Assembly: GCA_910583735.1 (NCBI GenBank)
Contig: CAJTXS010000002.1
Span: 62,001-126,000 of the forward strand
Origin: an uncultured Christensenella sp.
Lineage (GTDB): Bacteria; Bacillota; Clostridia; Christensenellales; UBA3700
Direction: 5' to 3'
DNA: 64,000 bases
Shown in pieces: positions 26,617-34,795 of the stretch. The translations under genes were made by a program, and so were the position numbers. How positions within the stretch are numbered: position 1 is the stretch's first letter; each line of letters opens with the position of its first letter. The notes below the pieces were generated by a model, which did no database searches, had not been told where the DNA came from, and saw nothing but the letters and a program-made list of their open reading frames with translations.

Positions 26617-27190
26617 ATTCTATCCTCTTATCAGAATATATATTGCGCAATATACGCGGAATTATTTGCAACATCCCCCAGCCTATTGCAATATCTGCGC
26701 GCAGCTTCATTACGCTCTTATCGAAGTCGGGCACGCATACCACATCGAATCTGTCTTCTCTGACTATAGGCGCCAAGACATTCAATGCGCTGACAATAAG
26801 ACTATTAATACCGCAGTAAAGCATTGCAGTATCCGAGCCCTCGCTTGCGCCCACATAGCAAGCAATATTTAACGATCTAAGCCGTATGCCCTTAATCACA
26901 CTCATCGCGTCTGTCAAATTAAACGGACGTTTGTTGACCGCTTTATCTACTTTTGCGCCTACTTTTAGCTTTCTGATATTCCTGTTGCCTACTTGAGCAT
27001 AATTAACTCCGTTTACTTTGAAAATCTTAATTTTAATCAAATGCAGACGCGAAAATAAGAAAATATCGGCGGTAATATTGTCATATTCCGAGTTATAATA
27101 TACCTGCGTTCTTACTCCCAATGAGAAGAATAAGATAATCAGACATACTAAAATAGCCACAAGCACAGAGATTGCGATAGTTACCGACAT
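26606..27190 (-). CDS. ytfI: DUF2953-family protein (YtfI)
   Basis: A 194-residue protein with an N-terminal membrane helix (about residues 4-25), then a beta-rich region and the conserved end IGWGMLQIIPRILRNIY. The family is almost always encoded directly before ytfJ in spore formers, as here. Its molecular role is unknown; probably anchored in the mother-cell membrane or forespore envelope by inference. Confidence 0.85.
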   Translation of the reverse strand: MSVTIAISVLVAILVCLIILFFSLGVRTQVYYNSEYDNITADIFLFSRLHLIKIKIFKVNGVNYAQVGNRNIRKLKVGAKVDKAVNKRPFNLTDAMSVIKGIRLRSLNIACYVGASEGSDTAMLYCGINSLIVSALNVLAPIVREDRFDVVCVPDFDKSVMKLRADIAIGWGMLQIIPRILRNIYSDKRIEYGK

Positions 27191-27302
27191 ATTATATTAA
27201 TTAGCTATTTTTGCCTAAATATTTATTTTGATATATAATCCAAGTACAGATATATAAAAATAGGATACTTTTTTTTGAGAAACATATGCTCTTCTATTAT
27301 TA

Positions 27303-27334
27303 AATAAAAATCGGACGGCATATATTGCCGTCCG
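27303..27334 (-). terminator. Rho-independent terminator of scpA-scpB
   Basis: Stem CGGACGGCA / TGCCGTCCG (27312-27320, 27326-27334) around TATAT. On the minus strand it follows the scpB stop by 26 bases and ends ATTTTTATTTA. Confidence 0.87.
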
Positions 27335-27360
27335 TAAATTACAGTTAATAATTTACTTAA

Positions 27361-28152
27361 TTATTCCTCATCGTAATCGCCTGCGATATCCGCCGCAGCT
27401 TCCGCCCTTGCGATGTCCTCGTCATTGCCGTCGCCCTCGAATACCATTACATCCTCTTCTGATAAGAAATCGGGCAACTCGTCGGTATTTAACAAGGCAT
27501 CAAGCTCTTTCTGAACCGCGCTCACATCGTTAACATCGTAATTGCTCTCGAATACCTCTCCGTCAAATCCGTCGGCAAGATTGACTTCCTTATACAATCC
27601 CTCGGACTGCCTGTTAAAGTTGCCGAATTCCACCAATCTGCGCATAACTTCCTTGTAGTCGGGCAACTCGTCGAGCGAATGCAGACAGAATTTCTTCAAA
27701 AATTCGTCCGTAGTAATATACAGCCACGGTCTGCCGGGGGTGTTTTTATGTCCGTTAACTTTTATTAGATTGGCTCTTGTAAGCATAGTAATTGCATAAT
27801 CTGCGCTTGCGCCCCTTACTTCCTCTATCTCGCCCCTCGTAATCGGCTGCTTATAGGCTATCATTGCCAGCACCTCGAGCAGCACGTTAGACAACTCCTT
27901 CTCCTTAATGGGTCTTAGCACCTCGGCTACGATATCTCCGTACATGGGATTGGAAGAAAACTGAACCTTGTCGTTAAACTCGAGCAAGACAATGCCGCAA
28001 TCGCCGTTATACTTCTGCGAAAGAGCCTTAACGGCGTCGTTAAGTTCCTTTTTAGTAACAGACAACGGCAGCTTGTCCAATATGTCCTTCTTCTTAATCT
28101 CCGTACCCGCAGAGAAAATAATCGCCTCTACTGTCTGAATCAGATTATCCAT
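27361..28152 (-). CDS. scpB: Segregation and condensation protein B
   Basis: A 263-residue protein with two winged-helix units: residues 1-80, and 80-160 containing LEVLAMIAYKQPITRGEIEEVRGASADYAI and RPWLYITTDEFLKKF. It binds ScpA in the SMC condensin complex. The C-terminus has an extra acidic tail of about 70 residues (many Asp/Glu) beyond the usual roughly 190. It overlaps scpA by 8 bases. Confidence 0.95.
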   Translation of the reverse strand: MDNLIQTVEAIIFSAGTEIKKKDILDKLPLSVTKKELNDAVKALSQKYNGDCGIVLLEFNDKVQFSSNPMYGDIVAEVLRPIKEKELSNVLLEVLAMIAYKQPITRGEIEEVRGASADYAITMLTRANLIKVNGHKNTPGRPWLYITTDEFLKKFCLHSLDELPDYKEVMRRLVEFGNFNRQSEGLYKEVNLADGFDGEVFESNYDVNDVSAVQKELDALLNTDELPDFLSEEDVMVFEGDGNDEDIARAEAAADIAGDYDEE

Positions 28153-28966
28153 TGTAATCGTCCTCCGTCCTAACCAACTCTTCTATATTCAAGTGCTCGA
28201 TATCGCAATTCTCGTCAATGGTAATGTAGATATCTTCAGCCATCGATTCCTGCTTGGCTTTAGCGACCTGTTTCTTCATGAGCTCGAGCAACGCGGAAAA
28301 AGTGGCTATTACCTCGCTCTTATTGAAGTCATTGACGAATAGCTCGCTGAACAATACCTCTTTCTTATCCCTTAACACCTCTGTGATAAAGGCTATTTTT
28401 TCCGCTACCGTATATGTATCTCTCGCAATCTTCTTGGTAGCGTTCTTCTTGTCGTCATCGCTCATTCGGAATAAAATTCGTCCGTATGCGTCGATTAAAT
28501 TGTCTAAATTAAAATTCTTGATGACTATCTTGGCGTCGTCGTCGGTGTAGTCGGGCGATCTGTACATCCTATTGGTAGTCTCCAACTGCTTGAGCTGTCC
28601 CGCCTGCTCCTTAAACATAGCGTACACTCTAAGTCTGAACTTAAGAAGCTCTTCGGGATCGGGCTCCCATTCGTCTACGTCTTCAAACTCCGCCGGAGCC
28701 TCCTTAGGTAAGACGGAACGCGACTTAATCTCAAGCAGCGTAGACGCCACAGATATGAAGTCCGCAGCCATATCCATATCGACAATGCTGTCTATCTGCT
28801 GCATATACTCCATGTACTGACCTGTGATTATAGATATCGGGAAGTCGTCTATCTCATACTTGCCTTCGATGACTATGAGGTTATACAGCAGATCAATAGG
28901 TCCCTCAAAGTCTCCGAGCGAAAACTTGAGCACATTGCTTGCGTGGTATTCGAAGAAGCCTGCCAT
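28145..28966 (-). CDS. scpA: Segregation and condensation protein A (kleisin)
   Basis: A 273-residue kleisin. The N-terminus FEGPIDLLYNLI is the diagnostic ScpA start, followed by DMAADFISVASTLLEIKSRSVLP. The C-terminal winged helix VLFSELFVNDFNKSEVIATFSALLEL binds the SMC head. With ScpB and SMC it compacts and separates the chromosome. The ATG overlaps the stop of the upstream protease gene by one base. Confidence 0.95.
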   Translation of the reverse strand: MAGFFEYHASNVLKFSLGDFEGPIDLLYNLIVIEGKYEIDDFPISIITGQYMEYMQQIDSIVDMDMAADFISVASTLLEIKSRSVLPKEAPAEFEDVDEWEPDPEELLKFRLRVYAMFKEQAGQLKQLETTNRMYRSPDYTDDDAKIVIKNFNLDNLIDAYGRILFRMSDDDKKNATKKIARDTYTVAEKIAFITEVLRDKKEVLFSELFVNDFNKSEVIATFSALLELMKKQVAKAKQESMAEDIYITIDENCDIEHLNIEELVRTEDDYNG

Positions 28967-29724
28967 CAGCCCAATACCCCCATCTGAACAACATTAATCA
29001 GCTTAATAAGCGCATTCTGAAAGAGCGAGAAGATATCCAGCTCTACATTAAAGGCATTACCGATATAACCCAACGCCACGGACAGCAGTATCAAACCTAT
29101 CAAGGTATAATTGCCGTATCTGTAATTAAATCTTACGTAAGCGTTGTCGGGAGGAAGCAATGTCTCTGCCACTCTAAAGCCGTCGAGCGGAAATACGGGA
29201 ATAAGATTAAACAGCATAAGCGTCATATTAATCAACACCCCGTAAGCGAAGAGGTAATAAAAGAAGTAATACGCATACTTTACGCTTACGGACGGGGACA
29301 ATAGATATATATTGCCGCCTCCGCCCACAATCGCTCCGCTGCTCTTGAATATCGCAGTCATTATTGCAATGCAAGCGAGCGAAAGAGCTGCGAGTATAAA
29401 GTTGACTGTCACGCCGGCAAGCGACGTGGTTATCATACCCTTCTTATAATTACGGAAGTTGCGCGAGTCCACAGGCACGGGCTTAGCCCATCCGAATCCT
29501 ACCAGCAACATCATTATCAGTCCGAATAAATCTATATGCTTAGCGGGGTTAAGGGTAAGCCTGCCCCTCATCTTAGCGGTGTAATCGCCGTTTGCGAGCG
29601 CTGCCAAGCCATGCGCAATCTCATGCAATATCATAGACGTAAATATTACTATCAATATAGCTATGAGCGTAAGCATCGCTATTCTGTAGTCGTCCGTACC
29701 GGCGAATATTCTATAGATTAACAC
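28966..29724 (-). CDS. Site-2 protease family (M50) metallopeptidase
   Basis: A 252-residue protein with about six membrane helices. The zinc motif HEIAHG lies in the second helix region and the third zinc ligand is in VFPLDGFRVAE (usually N-x-x-P-x-x-P-L-DG). NPAKHIDLFG is typical of the YwhC/Rv-type M50 branch. It would cut membrane-embedded substrates; the target is unknown. Placement directly before scpA is common in Clostridia. Confidence 0.9.
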   Translation of the reverse strand: MLIYRIFAGTDDYRIAMLTLIAILIVIFTSMILHEIAHGLAALANGDYTAKMRGRLTLNPAKHIDLFGLIMMLLVGFGWAKPVPVDSRNFRNYKKGMITTSLAGVTVNFILAALSLACIAIMTAIFKSSGAIVGGGGNIYLLSPSVSVKYAYYFFYYLFAYGVLINMTLMLFNLIPVFPLDGFRVAETLLPPDNAYVRFNYRYGNYTLIGLILLSVALGYIGNAFNVELDIFSLFQNALIKLINVVQMGVLG

Positions 29725-29753
29725 TTATCGCGTCTCCCTCTAACTATCTAAAT

Positions 29754-31076
29754 TCAATCCTTGTAATCGAGCGCGTTGTCGGCGCGTATCAAATCCTCGT
29801 AAGTCTGCGCCTTAACCGCAACCGCGCTCTTGCCGTCCTTTACGAACACCACCGCGGGGGTAAGATTACGATTATAGTTGCTCGACATAGAGTAACAGTA
29901 AGCGCCTGTCGTCAACACCGCAAGTATGTCTCCGCGTCTCGCCTTAGGCAACGAGACATCCTTTAATATAATATCTCCGCTCTCGCAGCACTTGCCCGCT
30001 ACGGTGACGATATCGTCGCACTTCTCGCTCGCCCTGTTGGCAAGTATTGCCTCGTACTTTGCATCGTATAACGCGGGTCTGATATTGTCGGTCATACCGC
30101 CGTCGATGGCTATATACTTCCTGATTCCCTTGATATCCTTAATCGCGCCCACCTTATAAAGCGTGATACCCGCCTCGCCTACGATGGAGCGTCCCGGCTC
30201 TATCATAAACTTGGGCATGGCTATGCCCTTCCTCTCCGCGCAATCCTTAAGCGCGAATGTGAGCAGCTTGACGTAGTCGCAATACTCCTCTACATTATAC
30301 TTGGGGTCGCCCTCTGCGTAATGCACGCCGAAGCCTCCGCCGAAATTGAGTTCTTGCACCTCTATTCCCTCTTCCGTAGCAAGGTAAGCCACGTAATCAG
30401 TGACTACGTCTACAGCAAGCGCAAAAGCCTTCTTATCAAAGATCTGCGAGCCTATGTGACAGTGAAGTCCCGCAAAGCGTATATTCTTCTTGCCCTTAAG
30501 AAGCTTAATCATGTCGAGCGCGTCGTCATTCTTGATAGAAAAGCCGAATTTGGAGTCCACCTTAGCCGTCTGTATAAACGAATGAGTATGCGCTTCCACC
30601 CCGGGATTGATCCTTACAAGCACCTTTTGCTCTCTTTTGCAAGCCCTTGCGAGCTCGTCTATCATATCCGCCTCGTCGGCGTTGTCCACAACTACGGTGC
30701 CAATACCGTTGTCTATTGCGAGCTTTAACTCGGAATACAGCTTGTTATTGCCGTGAAAATATGCGTTATTCAAGTCAAAGCCCGACTTGATAGCCGTATA
30801 TATCTCTCCGCCCGACACCACATCGATGCATACGCCCTCTTCGCGCATAATATCGTATATCGCCTTGCAGCAAAATGCCTTGGACGCATACGCCATGTTG
30901 CCGTTGCCGTATGTCGTCTCGATAGTCTTCTTATATGCTCTGACCACGTCTCTGATGTATTGCTCGTCCATGACGTACAGCGGCGAAGAATAGCGCTCGA
31001 CAAGTTCTGTGCACTCGCAGCCGCCTATCTCCAATATCCCTCTGTCGTTAACTTTCAATGTCTTACGAAGATTCAT
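29754..31076 (-). CDS. lysA: Diaminopimelate decarboxylase
   Basis: A 440-residue fold-III PLP enzyme. The PLP lysine is in YASKAFCCKAI, the Gly-rich phosphate loop is LNFGGGFGVHY, EPGRSIVGEAG and CESGDI (catalytic Cys) are also present. It decarboxylates meso-diaminopimelate to L-lysine. About 20 extra N-terminal residues match common clostridial forms. No lysine riboswitch is seen in the 200 bases upstream. Confidence 0.96.
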   Translation of the reverse strand: MNLRKTLKVNDRGILEIGGCECTELVERYSSPLYVMDEQYIRDVVRAYKKTIETTYGNGNMAYASKAFCCKAIYDIMREEGVCIDVVSGGEIYTAIKSGFDLNNAYFHGNNKLYSELKLAIDNGIGTVVVDNADEADMIDELARACKREQKVLVRINPGVEAHTHSFIQTAKVDSKFGFSIKNDDALDMIKLLKGKKNIRFAGLHCHIGSQIFDKKAFALAVDVVTDYVAYLATEEGIEVQELNFGGGFGVHYAEGDPKYNVEEYCDYVKLLTFALKDCAERKGIAMPKFMIEPGRSIVGEAGITLYKVGAIKDIKGIRKYIAIDGGMTDNIRPALYDAKYEAILANRASEKCDDIVTVAGKCCESGDIILKDVSLPKARRGDILAVLTTGAYCYSMSSNYNRNLTPAVVFVKDGKSAVAVKAQTYEDLIRADNALDYKD

Positions 31077-31155
31077 GACTCTTTATACCTTAATAATTAT
31101 AATAAAAAGATTATAACAGTTTTTTATCATAGTGTCAAAATAAATATGCGGCGTT

Positions 31156-31217
31156 ACGATAAACTTGACGATTATCGTCTGATACAATTGACATATAGAC
31201 CTATATTGTGATAATAT
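31156..31217 (+). promoter_or_regulatory. Promoter and possible operator of the WYL regulator
   Basis: TTGACA (31188-31193) and ATAATA (31211-31216) have a 17-base spacer. Just upstream ACGATAA (31156-31162) and TTATCGT (31172-31178) form a 7-base inverted repeat with a 9-base spacer, a suitable size for a dimeric HTH protein. It lies between the divergent lysA and the WYL gene. Autoregulation is inference. Confidence 0.5.
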
Positions 31218-31282
31218 TTTCCAAGACGAAAGACGTCTAAACACACAGAAAAAGCCTGCTTTCAAGGCGGGAGGAAACACCA

Positions 31283-32206
31283 TTGACGGAAAATCTTATT
31301 ATTATGCTCTTAGACCTGCTTTCCAAGGATAAGGTCACAGCCAAGCAATTAGCTCAAAAGTTGGAAGTGTCCGAAAGGACAATATACAGATATATGGACA
31401 CTCTGTCCCTATCCAATATCCCCGTTTACACGCAAAAAGGTCGCTTCGGCGGCATTAAAATCGGCGAAGAATTCAAAATCAACGCCATGTACTTCTCTAA
31501 AGAAGAAAAGGCGTGCATATTGGCTGCTCTAGACAATTTCAAGCAGTCTGCGGACATCAGCATAATCAATACCGCTATAGATAAGCTCAGCGTAATAGGC
31601 GACAGATGCAACCCGTCCAAGCCGCGCGCCTATCGCAACGAGCACTTTATCGTTGACAATAAGGACGGTCCCGGCACCTGCGAGTTGAGCAATAAAATAG
31701 ACGCAATCGTAGATGCAAAGAAGAAAAACTTAGCTATATGCGTGCAGTATCACGACTATAACGGCGATGTCAGCGAAAGGATAATCGAGCCGCATACGCT
31801 TGTATTCCACGACAACAATTGGTATGTATACTCGTTCTGCAGAATGCGTAATAGCATGCGTCTGTTCAAGATATCGAGGATTACGCATATATACAAAACC
31901 GACTCCACCTATATTCCGAAAAGGCACAATAACAATTGGCGCTTTAGCTTTAATAATCCGCCGCAAAATATCGATATGCTCCTCAAGATATCGCCCGAAG
32001 TGAGATACGACGCGGAAGAATGGCTCGGCATACATAACGTGTTGAAAGCGGACGACGGAATCAATTATATCGCAAGCGGCAGCGTGCCAGACGACAAGAC
32101 CACTTACTCGCGCATAATAGGCTACGGCTGCAACGCAACGATACTCTCGCCCGACAGCCTTAAGCAATCCGTTAAGGAGCTGTGCCTGCAAGCATTGCAA
32201 CAATAA
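31283..32206 (+). CDS. HTH-WYL transcriptional regulator
   Basis: A 307-residue protein with an N-terminal HTH_11-type winged helix (TAKQLAQKLEVSERTIYRYM, residues about 18-37), and a WYL domain in which NNWYVYSFCRMRNSMRLFKISRI (about 177-199) holds the conserved aromatic and Arg residues. WYL domains bind nucleic acid or nucleotides and often control DNA damage or defence genes. The start is TTG: GGAGG lies 8 bases upstream and no ATG fits. It is divergent from lysA. The target genes are not evident. Confidence 0.9.
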   Translation: MTENLIIMLLDLLSKDKVTAKQLAQKLEVSERTIYRYMDTLSLSNIPVYTQKGRFGGIKIGEEFKINAMYFSKEEKACILAALDNFKQSADISIINTAIDKLSVIGDRCNPSKPRAYRNEHFIVDNKDGPGTCELSNKIDAIVDAKKKNLAICVQYHDYNGDVSERIIEPHTLVFHDNNWYVYSFCRMRNSMRLFKISRITHIYKTDSTYIPKRHNNNWRFSFNNPPQNIDMLLKISPEVRYDAEEWLGIHNVLKADDGINYIASGSVPDDKTTYSRIIGYGCNATILSPDSLKQSVKELCLQALQQ

Positions 32207-32370
32207 TTGCTTCTGCCGTAATAATAAAAATTAATATAATTGCATTGTTAGGGTCTGTGCCGTCGATAGTTTACAATAATTTATAATGTTTGATTGCGCA
32301 GTATTAAGAATATCGCTTTATAAGTATATAACATATAATTTACTATCTCGATAACTTATTACAAACAATG

Positions 32371-32398
32371 AAAAACGCGGCAAAGTTATTTGCCGCGT
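32371..32398 (-). terminator. Rho-independent terminator of icd
   Basis: Stem ACGCGGCAAA / TTTGCCGCGT around GTTA; on the minus strand followed by five T residues, 24 bases after the icd stop. Confidence 0.88.
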
Positions 32399-32421
32399 CC
32401 GCTCATATACGATAATTGTTA

Positions 32422-33621
32422 TTACAGCTTTTCCGCTATCTTTTTCATAAAATCGACAGTGTTGAGCTTAACCGCCTTATTCTTTCCGCTGTATAAAGCA
32501 ACGAGGTCGCCCGTCATATATCCCGAGGCAATTGTATCTATTACAGCCTTGTCCAGCCTGTCCGCAAAGTCTACCAACTCGTCTATCTTATCGAGTTCTC
32601 CTCTCTTGCGCAAAGCTCCCGTCCATGCGAATATCGTAGCCACGGGATTGGTAGAGGTCTCCTCTCCCTTAAGATACTTGTAATAGTGCCTTGTAACCGT
32701 GCCGTGAGCCGCCTCATACTCGTAATTGCCGTCGGGAGATACGAGCACAGACGTCATCATAGCAAGCGAACCGTATGCTGTAGCGACCATATCGCTCATA
32801 ACGTCGCCGTCATAATTCTTGCATGCCCATATAAATCCGCCGTTGCTTCTTACCGCTCTCGCCACGGCGTCGTCTATCAAAGTGTAGAAGTATTCTATAC
32901 CCGCCTTTTCGAACTTCTCTCTGTACTCGCTCTCGTAAATCTCTGCGAATATATCCTTAAAGTTGTGGTCATATGTCTTGGATATGGTATCTTTAGCGGC
33001 GAACCATACGTCCTGCTTGACGTCCAAAGCATAATTAAAGCAGCATCTTGCAAAGGAAGATATGCTCTTATCCGTATTGTGCATACCCATTACTATACCC
33101 GAAGACTTGCCGAAGTCGAATATCTCTATCTCTCTCCTGCCGTCCTCATCCTCTATCACGAGCGTAGCTCTGCCGCCCTTAGCTACCTTTGCCTCGACAT
33201 CCTTATAGATATCTCCGTACGCATGCCTTGCCATAGTGATAGGGCTTGTCCATGTAGGTATGTATGGCTTGATGCCCTCTACCAGTATAGGAGCGCGGAA
33301 TACCGTTCCGTCGAGTATCGCCCTAATCGTACCGTTGGGGCTCTTCCACATGGACGTAAGATTGTACTCGCTCACGCGCTGAGCGTTGGGAGTGATAGTC
33401 GCGCACTTGACGCCTACGCCGTACTTCTTAATCGCCTCGGCGCTCTGAACGGTGACATTGTCTTTAGTCGCCTCTCTGTTGGGTAAGCCGAGGTCGTAAT
33501 ACTCGCTCTTAAGCTCTACATAGGGATTGATAAGTATATCTTTTATATCGCTCCAAATGACGCGCGTCATCTCGTCCCCGTCCATCTCGACGACGGGATT
33601 AATCATCTTGATTTTGCTCAT
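32422..33621 (-). CDS. icd: NADP-dependent isocitrate dehydrogenase (type II, eukaryote-like)
   Basis: A 399-residue enzyme of the homodimeric type II subfamily: VVEMDGDEMTRVIW at the start, ATITPNAQRVSEYNLTSMWKSPNGTIR for isocitrate binding, NYDGDVMSDMVA for the metal, and EAAHGTVTRHYY followed by the NADP-binding region. It oxidises isocitrate to 2-oxoglutarate, probably for glutamate supply in an anaerobe. It ends the ddl-side operon and has a clear terminator. Confidence 0.96.
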   Translation of the reverse strand: MSKIKMINPVVEMDGDEMTRVIWSDIKDILINPYVELKSEYYDLGLPNREATKDNVTVQSAEAIKKYGVGVKCATITPNAQRVSEYNLTSMWKSPNGTIRAILDGTVFRAPILVEGIKPYIPTWTSPITMARHAYGDIYKDVEAKVAKGGRATLVIEDEDGRREIEIFDFGKSSGIVMGMHNTDKSISSFARCCFNYALDVKQDVWFAAKDTISKTYDHNFKDIFAEIYESEYREKFEKAGIEYFYTLIDDAVARAVRSNGGFIWACKNYDGDVMSDMVATAYGSLAMMTSVLVSPDGNYEYEAAHGTVTRHYYKYLKGEETSTNPVATIFAWTGALRKRGELDKIDELVDFADRLDKAVIDTIASGYMTGDLVALYSGKNKAVKLNTVDFMKKIAEKL

Positions 33622-33655
33622 AGCCAGCTCCGTAATATAATTAAAGTTAAATTAA

Positions 33656-34780
33656 TTATATACATTTACAGCCGCTTTTGCAACCGTTTGCTCCGTCGCT
33701 ATAGCGCTTGAGCACTTCGGAACCGAACTTGGGAGCAATCCTGCCCTCATACTCGGCTATTGCCTCAGATACCACGATATCTATTAACCTGCCGCCGTCG
33801 ATGCCCTTATCCTTAAATAGGTAATTAGCAAGCGACCCCGGTATCGTATTGACTTCGTTGATATACGCCTTGCCGTCCGAGTTATCTATGAGGAAGTCCA
33901 TCCGCACCACGCCGCGCATATTCAGACTCCTGTATATATTGACTGCCTGCTCTCTCACAGCCGCTGCCGTCTCGACGGGAAGCTTAGCGGGGAATTCCCT
34001 TTCTCCCGCGTTGATTTTACCGTCCGCCATGTATTTATCGTCAAAGGTTAAGAATTCGTGCCAGCTCATAGGTCTCTCGAGCGACGACGCCAATATCTCT
34101 CCACTGCTGTATACGCATGCGCAGTTGATTTCCTTATAATCCGTGAGAGCCTTCTCGATGATTATTTCGCTGTCGTACTCGAATGCAATATCCACCGCAT
34201 CCTTAAGCGACTCCTCGTCTTGCACGATATTGATACCGATAGACGAGCCTTGTCTTGCCGGCTTGACAATAAGAGGATAGCCCAGCTTATACGCGCTCGT
34301 AAGATAATTGTCTTTACCGTCTTTATTCAGCAGAATGCACGGCAGCACTTCCGCCCCGAAAGCGGAGAACAAGCCCTTGGATAAAGCCTTATTCATGCAC
34401 AGCGCCGAGACTTCCACATTGGGCGAAGTGTAAGGTATATTATGTATCTCAAGCAGCCCTTGCAGACTGCCGCTCTCGCCCTTGCCGCCGTGAGTGCACA
34501 GCAACGCGCAATCTATGCTCGCAACCTTGCGCCTTATAGCGCCGTCTCTCATCAGATATTTACCCTCGAAGTGCACGCTCTTGCCCTTGCCTTCGGAATT
34601 AATATAAGAAGAAATCCTATCAGCATTATCGAGCATCATCATGCTGCCGTCGCTGCCGAGCAACACGGGATATATCGAGTACTTGCTATTATCAATCATG
34701 CCCATTATCTGCACGGCAGTGATAATGGATATGTCCCTCTCGCACGATTCTCCTCCGTAAATAACAGCCAAATTAATCAT
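33656..34780 (-). CDS. ddl: D-alanine--D-alanine ligase
   Basis: Start at 34780 (MINLAVIYGGESCERDISI): GAGGTG is 7 bases upstream, and it lies 15 bases after the murF stop. The 374-residue ATP-grasp enzyme shows YPLIVKPARQGSSIGI, EINCACVY and the C-terminal YINEVNTIPGSL. It joins two D-Ala for peptidoglycan. The extreme C-terminus (NGCKSGCKCI) has three cysteines in eight residues and is not part of the usual fold. Confidence 0.95.
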   Translation of the reverse strand: MINLAVIYGGESCERDISIITAVQIMGMIDNSKYSIYPVLLGSDGSMMMLDNADRISSYINSEGKGKSVHFEGKYLMRDGAIRRKVASIDCALLCTHGGKGESGSLQGLLEIHNIPYTSPNVEVSALCMNKALSKGLFSAFGAEVLPCILLNKDGKDNYLTSAYKLGYPLIVKPARQGSSIGINIVQDEESLKDAVDIAFEYDSEIIIEKALTDYKEINCACVYSSGEILASSLERPMSWHEFLTFDDKYMADGKINAGEREFPAKLPVETAAAVREQAVNIYRSLNMRGVVRMDFLIDNSDGKAYINEVNTIPGSLANYLFKDKGIDGGRLIDIVVSEAIAEYEGRIAPKFGSEVLKRYSDGANGCKSGCKCI

Positions 34781-34795
34781 ATACACACCTCGCAA

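Noticed and set aside
31077..31282. Lysine riboswitch upstream of lysA
   Set aside because: The region is only about 200 bases, AT-rich, and shows none of the conserved L-box blocks.
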